64,000 nt of DNA from Astropecten irregularis. Taxonomy: Eukaryota; Echinodermata; Asteroidea; Paxillosida; Astropectinidae. How positions within the stretch are numbered: position 1 is the stretch's first letter; every line of letters starts with the position of its first letter. This document shows, piece by piece, positions 20,971-31,357 of the stretch. Under the pieces are notes generated by a model. That model searched no databases, had not been told where the DNA came from, and was given only the letters and a program-made list of their open reading frames with translations. The translations under genes were made by a program, and so were the position numbers. Where the stretch lies: the NCBI GenBank assembly GCA_963971285.1, contig OZ020250.1, forward strand, positions 21,914,783 through 21,978,782. The letters run 5' to 3'.

Positions 20971-22800
20971 TGACTTTTTGCCTAGTGATGACGGTGTAAG
21001 AATTTGAGTATATACCGCCCTCCGTTGACCATGCCATGCCAGTTCAATACAATTTAATTTAGGATTATAATGTGCAGCCATACCTTCTTACAGTTCATGC
21101 ACAACAGCCGCATTTCACCAAAAACATTTGACAAAAACTCACTCCAGTTCTCTGTCTTACAAATATCTGTAATTACATCAACAACAAAAAACTATGAAAA
21201 AGGAAAAAAAAAAATATTGGAAATTGACAGTCTATTTTTTACTAATTGTCTTTTCTCATATTGTAAATAATTTGGTGTAATGGAGATTTATTTTTGAATG
21301 TGTTTGTGGGTCGTTGGTTTTTGGTTCTTGTGTTTTTGCTTTGGGTTAAAGTTCAATTTTAAAATGAGGCTGGTATCATGTGCAGCATATCCCAGAATAG
21401 TCGAAAAAAGTCGAAGAAATCCGGAGAACGCCAGATAATAATGCCACCAAAATCAGATGGAATATTTGTTTCCCAGTGCCACACAGCATAAGGGCTGCTA
21501 TATTCCCCTGCCCATGGAAATCTGTGACAATCCAGATAGTTTGAGTCAAGAAAATTGACTAAATGTTGCCTTTGAATTGCAGAATATGCTGATAGATGTC
21601 TGGTCTATTCTGTGATGCTATGTCATAATATGACTTAGGCTATGTCTAAGTTACAAACTATGGCTTAATATTCCACACAGTATATAGGAAACATCCATAC
21701 CCACTTGAAGCAGCTGTCATTTAATCCATAGCCAGTCATTCAGACACAGGCTTAATTATAAAGGAAAAAAGAAAAGTAAAATCACTGATAAGGTTTGGCA
21801 AATTTAAGCTGAAGAATCCAAGTCAATCGACAAAACACGCCTCAACCATCCATAATACTTTTGCATTATGTTCATCTGGCCTGTAATCAAAGCATCTTCA
21901 TGTGATGGTCAAAACATTCAGACTCCAATCCCGGCCAAGTGGTCACTTTTCATGCTCCCATGTACTGGTCAGTGGTCAGTATGTCTGTCTTACAACTAGC
22001 AATGACCACTATGTTCAATATTCATGGCCTAACTAGGCGGATACTGTTATCAAATCAATCCTGCAGTGCATTGTGGGAAAGCTGTTCATAACTTTTTGGT
22101 TGGCGGCCATTATGTAACAACCCCCTCCCCCCAACTATTGGCCATTAAATTTCCATTGTGGCCAATGGATCCCACTGATCGTTACACAAAATAAAAAGTT
22201 GTTTGGTGGTCACAGCTTTTATTGGTGGTCAGTTATTGTCCTTCACTCTGGCCCGGACTGCGTTCTTCCAATCCTTTTGTTTTGACCACCTCTTGAAATA
22301 GCCACGTATAATCATAATCAAATTTATATATTTCTTTTTAATCACCTTGCAGTCTTATCATTTATCAGTTAAAGGGCGATTTGTTTACATTGAAATTTAC
22401 CACATTTACTCGGAATTTTATGTATATTTTGTTTTAATTTCTTGATTCTATTATTTTTTAATATTCCGTTCAAATTGATTTTACTTTCATTATTCCACTC
22501 CAAAGATGTGTACTCATTATAAATAGAAAATGTTAACCGTCATTCGTGTCATTTTGGGATTTTAAAAAAATTATTTTTATTTGTTGTTTGTTTAACATAA
22601 CCAGATAGCTCCCAAGTCTTTTTAACAAAGAGGTGAAACTGCACAACAATGCATTGAATAGGCTGCAACTTTGTCAAAATGCTAATGGTCAATTTTGAAA
22701 ATAATGAGGGAAAAAATGCCTGAAAACGTAGGGTTATCTCCTCAGGTTTGTGTTTTTTTTCCTTCTGCAGATATCCCATACTTCTCTCTCTCCCTTATCA
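20971..22800. other. Intergenic DNA, nothing recognisable
   Basis: AT-rich with short chance frames only. A possible polyadenylation signal AATAAA is at 22189-22194. This could be distal 3' UTR or spacer; the sequence does not decide. Confidence 0.5.
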
Positions 22801-22978
22801 TGAAGTGTTCTTAGAATCTGAGAGGTATACCAATGGTAGAACCTCTCCTCTTATTGGTCAAGCCTGAGCTCATTGAATAATAAAAATATGCGCATATTCA
22901 TAAGGGCCCAACTTGAACTTTCATTATCTGCCATGAAAAGGGGCGTGTCTTATATTATCATGGATGCATATTCATTAG

Positions 22979-23004
22979 GCTCAGTGCTCCACAGTCACCA
23001 TCCT
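22979..23004 (+). pseudogene. Echo of DGK exon 16 (AQCSTVTI)
   Basis: Positions 22978-23003 match exon 16 at 19166-19191 over 26 bases with two differences, both at synonymous third codon positions (ACG/ACA, GTA/GTC). The reading is [11 protein letters not shown] then stop TGA. An AG directly precedes it (CATTAG), like a splice acceptor. It is either a tiny duplicated exon fragment or an alternative terminal exon; phase does not fit a splice from exon 15. Confidence 0.4.
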
Positions 23005-23036
23005 TAACAAGTGATGTGACTTATTTTATGGGTAAT

Positions 23037-23135
23037 GTGGGCGTGGCAATGCTGCCTTATTTGAATGGATTATGCAAATTATCCATTGTTTTGCTTGTAT
23101 AAAGGTGGGGCCTCCAGTTGATATAGGGGAACAGC
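23037..23135 (+). promoter_or_regulatory. Candidate promoter: CACCC-type site, octamer, TATA box
   Basis: Within 70 bases are GGGCGTGGC (about 23039-23047), the octamer ATGCAAAT (23072-23079) and TATAAAG (23098-23104). A start would be expected near 23130. Similar sites lie just upstream: ATGCGCATATTCAT near 22889 and GGGGCGTGTC near 22940. There is no open reading frame immediately downstream; it might be a 5' non-coding promoter of the PEA3 gene or of an RNA. This is inferred from motifs alone. Confidence 0.3.
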
Positions 23136-25660
23136 ACTCTGAACTCTCTAATTGCACAATTTTCCTCTCTGTCAATTTCCACAATTCTTAAACTTTACAC
23201 ATTATCGTCTTTCATTCTTATTTAAAATAACCTTAAATAAACCAACATAAAATTGTGCATTTTTAGAACTTAACTAGACCCTGGTATACTCATTTATATA
23301 TGACGGTTACAGTGTAGAACTATGCATTTTGCCATATAACAATGTGACTTGTATTTGAATATATTAATAATTCTTTACAATTAATATGAGTATGGGTTTC
23401 ATTATGGAATTTGGAATTTATCATTTATAGTCATTTTCCAGAGATAGAACACACTTATTGTGTATTTTACTTCAGTTGTGTAGGCCCTTATCAGTAATTG
23501 GCTTAAGAATTATTACACCTTGGTATATTTATTATCACATAATCATTATTCCGTATACATCACGTTTGTATTTAATTGCCACTGGCTTGGGGTACTATCT
23601 AAGTTAACCTGTAGATTTCCTTGTTTCTTTATTTCCCCAGATTTAATTTCATGTAATAAATTGCAACGTTATCATTTTCATACTGTTCTAATAGGGGCCT
23701 ATCTATTTATTTGGGGGCGATGTTGATTCAACTAAACAAAAATTATGAAAATTATTTTCACACCAAATTCTTTATGTTACGATAAATCGATGTTCTGAAG
23801 TCACACCACATGTAGAAATAACATTATCACCTTAAAAAAAAAACTTTTAATGGGATTTTGGTGTCATTTCTTCCCCTTGGAGATTTTTGAAAGACCTGTT
23901 TTTAAAACTTTGTAAAAGAAGCAAACTTTTGGTCGAAATGGAAAACAATGTTCTGCCTTTCTGGGTTATAAATATGACTGTACCTTATTTTCAGTGCACC
24001 TTGAAAATGTGAAAATTGTAGTTAACAAGAAATCATAGAAAAGAAACAATGTGGGCTTTATTTTTTCTCCTTTTTTAGATTAGATAAAAACAATCCCTAA
24101 TGGGCATAAGTAGAGTATTTAAGATTTAGGTCACTTTAGTCCATCATTAATTGCTGTCATGTGTGGTAAGAAGTAAATTCTGGACGCTTTTTTAGACTCT
24201 TAGAGTAGAGGAGCGGGTAAATAGCTTGTACAGATACGATCGACTTGTTGAGGAAAGGAACTGGTGTCATTGAATTGTGCATACATTTGATTGTAAGTGT
24301 GATGGAGTTTGAAGAAGGATGGAGTGCTGTATGGAGGGAGTGGCTTATTTACCCTTCCATTATGGAAGACCACCTTGTTGAAAACTTTGCCTTCATTTTG
24401 GTGCCCGACTACTGCCTCGTCGTGCCCCAAGCCCCCTCCCCCTCCTTGCACCACACTCTGTTAAATCACAGGCTCCTTCATGATAACCGTTATATACTAC
24501 CAAGTTATCCCAAATTTGGTTTTCTTTTTTCAGTTTAAGAGAAACGCTTGCGTTTTATTTTCATATTTTGGTATAACGAGTTTTGTCAAGTCAAACCAAA
24601 CGCCACAGATTTGAAAGTAAAACGCATGCCACAGAGTACCAAGTACACGAAATGATTTGATTTTAATTTACAGTTTGGTTAGTGTATAGCAGAGGTCTGT
24701 AAATATTCCAATGTGCTGATCTTTTACTTTGTTCCAAAATAGAATTTATTAAACAATATGTACAGGAAAAAAAAAGAATTATGTAAATTGCAAAAAATGG
24801 TGTTTATAAAAAAAATACTAAATTTTGCTGGGGTTGAATCAATTGGTATAGGTATATTTTCAAGTAAATTATTGCTTTATGCATTGTAGACATTATAGGT
24901 AGGTTTAAAGAATTTGTTTGTTTATGTTTATAATAATCGGAAAATAGCTCATTTAGAATATATTCTATATAATATTATAAAATAATTCATAATTTTATCA
25001 AACTAGCATGGTTTGCATTCATTGGGCACACAATTTAATAAAAAAAAATTCAGATCAAAACTCAATTTCCGATCAATACTCCTAACCTCTAATCAAGAAA
25101 ATTATTTCAAAGAAAAATCACCAGATAAACTTAGTTCGCCACACACAATTTAGATGAAAACAAATAATACATTTTGTGATTTTCCAAAATAATGTCTGTT
25201 GGTTATGTGGCTTCCATAAAATGTCAGATGAAAGTTACAGAGAAATGTTTCTGCATCCACCATCTGTAAAACGAATGGAAGAACACAAATAATTATATCA
25301 TGGCGTTTTTACATTTTTTTTTTTTTCTCCGGATCATATTTTTTCTCGAGAGTTTTTAGTTTGCAATTGTTTTGTTTTCCCTTCTGTGTTTTTTTTCTCA
25401 CTAAACCGTATTGAATCGTCTCACAAAGTGAAGGATAACAGAATATGGCCTATAATTGTGAAAAAAGTGCATATTTTGAATTTGGATTTATCTACGCTCA
25501 TTTCTGTAGGCACCGAGTATAGGGAGTGGGTAGAAGTATACTATAAGGATTATAGGCAACGTCATGTAAAACCGGGTGGCTTTCTTGATCAGAATAAACT
25601 ATCTTTCGGGGAAGATTTTCGATCGGGTTTGGCGTGCAATTTCTATCCCCCCCCCCCCCT
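23136..25660. other. Intergenic DNA, AT-rich, no gene recognised
   Basis: No exon-like segment or family-level similarity is seen. Chance frames at 24200-24454 and 24245-24538 overlap on opposite strands and look non-coding. C-rich homopolymer at 25648-25660. Confidence 0.5.
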
Positions 25661-25667
25661 TATTTAG

Positions 25668-26030
25668 TTAAAGGTGCAGTACAGGATTGGTAACATATCC
25701 AAACAGAAATGTTCACAGATTAAATTACAGCTTTCAGGATGAAGATGGTGACGGTAGAAACATACCGTTAAAATATTTCGACCTGAAATGCTGTTTTTAT
25801 CCAGAAATTAGTCAAACAAAGGCCGAAAACAGTTTTGATCTCGGGGTAAGATCAAAACCATTCTTTATGTTTTATAAGAAAAATTGAGTCTGGCTTTCGC
25901 TATTTTCTCGGGACTCGGATGTCCGATTGAGTTCAAATTTGCATTGGTTTATCATGTCATGTACATGCTGGATCGGACAAAGTGTGAGTGCTGTTCTGTG
26001 ATCTTTACCAATCATGTATTGTACCTTTAA
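25668..26030 (-). mobile_element. TTAAAGGT-family MITE, diverged copy
   Basis: The ends TTAAAGGTGCAGTACAGGAT and TGTATTGTACCTTTAA are inverted. Internal text (ATGGTGACGGTAGAAACATA, CTGAAATGCTG, ATCCAGAAATTAGT) is the reverse complement of the copies at 27952, 28663 and 63500. It carries a short palindrome GATCTCGGGGTAAGATC. Confidence 0.65.
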
Positions 26031-27559
26031 AGGCGAGAATAAGTTGAATTATTGATGATGTGAAACATGTATTTTGATCCAGGCGTTCATTTTGCCCATG
26101 TTCTTTGGCCTATAGCCTCACTGCCTCGTCGGTTTCTGCATGCGGTCCATTTGAACCTGTTTTGACATCAACCGTCTCAGTGAATGTGTTTGGTATGAAA
26201 GCTAGAGCCAATCGTGAGCCCGTTAAGTCGTAGATACCCAAGATGCGACTGATTGAGCGCAAATTCAAACACAGTCAGCTTCCACGTGTACTCATCAGTA
26301 TCTGGGCAACACATAGGTGGATTGAGAAAACCAATCAGCGACTTTGTTGAGCCCCGTGCTAAAGACAAGCCTGATTAAAAGCATCACTATATACCACCAT
26401 CACCACTATAGCCACTTAATAGCCTTCTTACCGAGGGCTCACACTAATTACACAGAGTAATTTGCGCGCGCTTGTTGTTCACGTATAATATCAAGAACTG
26501 TTATTATTATTTCGACTCCAAATGACGTCAGCATCACCATACATACGCTGATGTTAATTTGTATTGGTTTAATTCAAGGCTTTCGTGTTTGTTTTTATCA
26601 AGAGGTGAACCAGCCTTGAAAATTGTGAGGTAATTATTAAAATAATGAGGCCTAATAACGATATACGATAAAAAAATAAAAAAACGCGCTATCACGAATT
26701 GGAAAATGATCTTGGAAAATCCGAACAATTACATTGATTTTAAAATTCATTACCATTTTCAGAGTGATAAAAATTTCTGAAATGCGTTATCTTCTGCGTG
26801 TAGTTCTACCTTTTGGCTGTTGTCTTATTAACTCTCTATAGCTAGCTCGGTAAAGAGGCGCATTACAGCAGCACACGGCGTCAGTAATAAGTCGTCCAAG
26901 GTTAATTTGTGGCATATAATTTGGCTGCCTAATGAAATTAACGATCGTTATCATGGTCGCAAAGTTCCCGCGTTCGACTGGTCTCTCTCCGACATTGCAT
27001 GCCGTGCCATTGCCTGGTAGAGTTTTGGATTTACGCCCTTGCCCTTTGTTGTTTTATCTAGGTTGGCTCGTCAAGTCTCAAATAATACACTCGTGAATCG
27101 AGAAAACAAAATGCATGATGTGTCCGGTATTTGGGCCATTCTGCATTGGTTTTCGGTCAAGTAGGTTTTTTTTTTTTTTAAGATAAGAAAATTACACTTC
27201 ACTATTTCCAAACACACACAAACATTTTGTTTGGTATCCGATTTTGATGTCAGCAAGCTAAAGTGTTCAAAAGTTGGCAGGGTTTTGAGTTTTTAGGGAA
27301 ATTGTGAGGGGAGTCAGTTGGCGACACGATGAAGACACTCAACATGCACGCAAAGCGCTTGACTGCCGACTCGGTATAACGTACATACCCCAAAGATTGT
27401 CTCATCATATTTCTTAGTGAAAAACTGAAAACAACTAATCTCAAAATGTCAGAATCTAGGAAAAAATTAAAAAAAAAATTATTGTAGAAAGCAATTTTGA
27501 ATGGTACAAATCAATGCGGTGTAAATCATTACCGTGTTGGGCCATTTTTTTCAAAACAT
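26031..27559. other. Intergenic DNA, nothing recognisable
   Basis: No coding segment or element can be supported. A poly-T is at 27167-27179. Confidence 0.5.
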
Positions 27560-27740
27560 CATTGATATTTTCTTTCAGTTTTGATCTCGGGGTGAGATCA
27601 AAACTTCTGTGAAATATAGATTTGAAAATACTTGGAGCGGTTTTTTTTTTCACGGTTTTCTCAAAATGTGGGCCAAAGCATGTAATGGGATCGACTGGAA
27701 ATGTTAACAGATTTCGGGATTCGTGTTGATAGGGGCTTCG
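27560..27740 (-). mobile_element. Fragment of the TTAAAGGT MITE family
   Basis: CACGGTTTTCTCAAAATGTGG and the following ATGGGATCGACTGGAAATGT are diverged reverse complements of internal text of the 28663 copy. It also has GATCTCGGGGTGAGATC, shared with the 25668 copy. Confidence 0.45.
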
Positions 27741-27951
27741 ATTTGGCCACGAGTGTTTCTTAGCCTGATTTGAGGACAACTGACAATCTGACTATTGAAG
27801 AAGGTACGTGTTACATCATAATAATATGACTTGTCCCGCCTCTTTCCTCCCCGTTTTTTGCTGGGATGGGTGTCTCATTCTAGCTGCCGCGGGGAAATAA
27901 AAGATAGAGGGCGCTATAAGCTGGATAATAATCTTTGCATGATGATTATTC

Positions 27952-28316
27952 GGTAATATCATACTTGGTTTTTATCAAAGAAATACAGATTCATGGGCAA
28001 AAATAACGAGACAGATACAGTAACAGTCATCTGTGAAAATTTCAGTCCCGTTCAGTGCCAAATTTTGAGAAAACAGTGAAAAACAGCCGCAGTATTTCTT
28101 AAGTCTTTTCTCTATTCTTTTTTATCTTTTAAAAGATCAAAAAGATTTTCGGTCGTTGTTTTACTAATTTCTGAATAAATACAGCATTTCAGGCGGAAAA
28201 TTTTTAACAGTATGTTTCTACCAGCACCATCTCCATAGTCCATACCCTGTAAGTTATACGTAAATCTGAGAACATTTCTGTTTTGGTTTCTTACCAAAGT
28301 ATGATACTACCTTTAA
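27952..28316 (+). mobile_element. TTAAAGGT-family MITE, copy A
   Basis: It starts GGTAATATCATACTTGG and ends CCAAAGTATGATACTACCTT(TAA), which are mutual inverted repeats. Internal landmarks are CAGATTCATGGGCAAAAAT, the palindrome GATCTTTTAAAAGATC and AGCATTTCAGGCGGAAAA. No protein is encoded. Confidence 0.85.
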
Positions 28317-28662
28317 TGTCCCTAATTACACATAAGAAAGTTTATTGTCTCACACTATACAACGTGCACTGTGTTCATCAGTCTAATCCGTCGCTCTTGA
28401 GCTTCCATCATTTAAATGTACACAAGGCAAACGCAAGGGAATTCTCCTGTTGCTGGAAAAGTACAATACACACTGGAATAAGAACAGCTTAAAACGACGT
28501 CACAATCATTAGCCAATCAGAAGGGAAAGTACGAAAAATGTAATACCAAACACTATAAAAGGCCAATCACGTTTATTCCAATTTCCTGGCTCTTCCAACG
28601 CCAGGAGGGTTGTAATTTTTCTGGATTAATCAGCCGTTTAAACTTTCTGTTATGTTTCCTCC

Positions 28663-28996
28663 TTAAAGTTAATATCATACTTTGGTTTTTATCAAAGAAA
28701 TACAGATTCATGGGCAAAAATATCAACAAAGATACAGTAACAGTCATCTGTGAAAATTTCAGTCCCATACGGTGCCCTATTTTTGAGAAAACGGTGAAAA
28801 ACCGCCACAGTATTTCTTAAGTCTTTTCTCTTTATTTTCTGTCGTTGTTTTACTAATTTCTGGATAAATACAGCATTTCAGGCGGAAAATGTTAATGGTA
28901 TGTTTCTACCACCACCATCTTCATACCCTGTAATTTATACGGAAATCTGTGAACATTTCTGTTTTGGTTTCTTACCAAAGTATGATACTACCTTAT
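28663..28996 (+). mobile_element. TTAAAGGT-family MITE, copy B
   Basis: Direct repeat of copy A, about 350 bp downstream in the same orientation, with TTAAAGTTAATATCATACTT at the left and AAGTATGATACTACCTTATT at the right. It lacks part of the GATC palindrome region. Confidence 0.85.
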
Positions 28997-29016
28997 TAAT
29001 GCTGGATCTTTCCTTT

Positions 29017-29062
29017 TGCTTTTGAGAAAGATCCTGCTAGGATCGAAACGCGTCAGGCCCTC
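29017..29062 (+). repeat. Hammerhead-like repeat (GATCC..GGATCGAAAC)
   Basis: TTGAGAAA is followed by a perfect 5-bp stem GATCC-TGCTA-GGATC, then GAAAC, the palindrome CGCG and TC. This is the order of a hammerhead ribozyme (core box, stem II, GAAA, stem III, UC), but the 5' core box reads TTGAGAA instead of CUGANGA, so this copy is probably inactive. Related to 4296-4347. Confidence 0.4.
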
Positions 29063-29879
29063 CTAACTCCAAGCACTATTTATTTCATTTATTTGTTTAT
29101 TAATTTTATGTTTTTGCTTATTTTATTCATCTTTAGATATTCATTAAAAATTTAGCAAAGAAAAATTGACTGGAGCGGCATGAATTTTGTATTGTTATAA
29201 TGTTATTTAATAATTAAAAAAATCCCCGTCTATAAAATTCAACCTGCAACATATTATGTTATTAACTTAGATAAACTTTGGGTTTTTCCCCATTCTTTAA
29301 CACAAACTACAGACCATTAAACTGTCACATAACGATCCTTATTGTGACAGTGGAATGCAAATAATTTTTATAAGCCAAAGAGATAATACATAAATCGATC
29401 GGTTGTTTTGCATTTTGCCAAATCTTTGATCGATCCCCCATTCATTACACAATATGCGTAACTGTGGAAATTTTGATCGGGCGAAACTATTTCACCACAT
29501 TATCGGGGGAACGTAAGAAATAAAATCTTCATTAATATGCGCCGATTAATCCACATTTCAGTCTATATTCATCAAATGGATGAAATTTGATACATCATCG
29601 TGATTTCGTGACAAATGACGTTCCTTTTTTGTCTGGCGAAAACTCGTTTTATTATTAATAACATTGTGGGTGGGTGAAAAATGCATGCAAGTGGTCGCGT
29701 CCATTCCAGTAAGGGTTCGTCTCAACATAATCATCACAGAAAAAAATATCATCAGCTGACACAATGTACACTGCGCATGTGCATGAGAGTGTGCATGCAA
29801 TGTGTACAGACATCAACTACATGTTCATCTGTGTATTTGATCCAACATGGACAATTCGATGCGAGAGATCGTCAGTAAA

Positions 29880-30013
29880 TTGCCGTGAATTTCCACTGTT
29901 TATCGGTGCCATTTTCTGTTTTCCTCTTACGAAAAAAGAGCGTTACAAGCACGGCAGGTGTGATAAGTGCAGCTTACGGGTCGGGGAACCCGTGTCTTGA
30001 CACGGTAGTTTGA
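29880..30013 (+). other. Possible non-coding first exon of the PEA3 gene
   Basis: A locally CG-rich stretch (GCGAGAGATCG, CACGGCAGG, TTACGGGTCGGGG) ends at GTTTGAG followed by GTAAGG, a good donor. It contains no conserved reading frame. A 5' UTR exon upstream of 31252 is required because the first coding exon begins at an acceptor. This is only a candidate. Confidence 0.2.
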
Positions 30014-30302
30014 GGTAAGGAACTCTGGAAATCTGTACTCGGTGTGTCATGTGTGTACATGTTGTATGTGTCATAGTGGTGTGTATAAATTTGTGAATGG
30101 TAAATTTTGGTGCCTGTACACCTGTACGTCAGTCACTCAGTACACCCATGGGGTACACCATGCTTGATATTGAATAGCATGTGTAAATATTATAAAATTG
30201 TGCCAGCTAAGTTGCAGTGCAAGAAAATCTACAGACAACCATAATAAGCGCCATTAGAATAATTATGCAAATTGAAAAACCTTAAAATATAAATTGTCAG
30301 TA

Positions 30303-30408
30303 GGGCCTAAGAATCGTTTGTACTTTCGCACTTCTATTTCGTTTGTCGTCCTTATAGGTCCTAACGTTTTGACTAGCCTGCTCTAGTCTAGTCATCATCA
30401 GGAGACCC
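30303..30408 (-). repeat. Repeat with hammerhead-like core, copy 1
   Basis: Read on the minus strand: GGTCTC, CTGATGA, a stem with ACTAG and CTAGT arms, then CAAAAC and GTTAGGACC. It continues GACAAACGAAATAG..GTGCGAAAGTA..AACGATTCTTA, which is shared with the + strand copy at 45513-45612. The GAAA box is changed to AAAA here. Confidence 0.55.
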
Positions 30409-31251
30409 GCACTAACGATTCATAGTGTTTCCACAAACTGATCATACCAATTGTCACCATGCAAAGGCTCAAATCTTTCTTAAAAATTGTTGGTCCTTAT
30501 AAATTTGTTGACAGAAAAAAAAAAAATATTGGATTGACTGAATGAAACTGTTGACTAGTGATGGGAGTTGGCGGTCAGAACACTTCAGAAGAGCATTGAT
30601 AGTGGAGGTTATCTCAGTATTCTTTCTGTTCTCAAAGGTTATTGCTTAAAAATGTTGTACATCAGTTTTTGCTCTACGTATTTAATGATTTTGACCTCCT
30701 GTACTAAAAATAGTATTGTGATAGTCCAAGCACAGTCCACTGTAACTATAATTATTCTGGCATTGGTTTAAAATAGCACCTCATTTTATAACAGAAGAGA
30801 ATCACATTTAACTGTTACCAAACACGCATGAACTGTTCCATTTTGATGTCAGCAAGGTAAGGTTTTGGAAAAATTGCTGGGTTTTGAGGGGTTTAAAAAA
30901 ATCATGATGGGTTTTAGAGTCGGCAATACAAAGAATGACAGTTGACACTGAACTCGCACACACTGGCAATTTAACTCGCTACTAAAATGGGTGAAATTTT
31001 GCATAAATTTCTCAGAAAAAAAACACAAGAAAATTCCAACTGAAAATGTGTTGATTAGTTGTAGAAAGTTATTTTCAAGTTGTAAAACAAAAGAATTTTT
31101 AGAACACTTAAATGTATGCCAAGTTATGACCTAATAAACTGTGTACACTGGGTGCTAAATTGTAAACCATTACCATTATTCCATTATGGGAATATCAAGT
31201 TTGCTTCAAGTATTGACTCTGATGTTTTATTATTTGTTCTTTTTCCGACAG
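30409..31251. other. Upstream flank or intron of the PEA3 gene, nothing recognisable
   Basis: AT-rich; ends in the acceptor TTTTTCCGACAG. No exon or element can be supported. Confidence 0.5.
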
Positions 31252-31303
31252 ACTTTTTAGTGAGCAGCCCTTCCAGTCGGGCCCCTCCCTTCCAGCTACC
31301 AAC
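31252..31303 (+). other. 5' UTR part (or N-terminal extension) of first coding exon
   Basis: It lies between the acceptor ending at 31251 and the ATG at 31304. The frame of the ATG is open through the whole segment, with no in-frame stop, so an upstream start cannot be excluded. Vertebrate family members start at the equivalent of the 31304 ATG, which is why that start was chosen. Confidence 0.55.
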
Positions 31304-31357
31304 ATGGGAGATTGTGGAGGATTTTACGACCAAGAGGTGCCCTACATGGATCCACAG
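31304..31357 (+). CDS. ETV1: PEA3 exon 1: start and FYDQ-VPYM motif
   Basis: It reads MGDCGGFYDQEVPYMDPQ (18 codons, phase 0), donor GTAAAG. FYDQxVPYM is the N-terminal signature of ETV1 and ETV5. Context AACATGG is a good initiation context. A larger frame in another register (31116-31361) covers the same bases and is not the real one. Confidence 0.88.
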
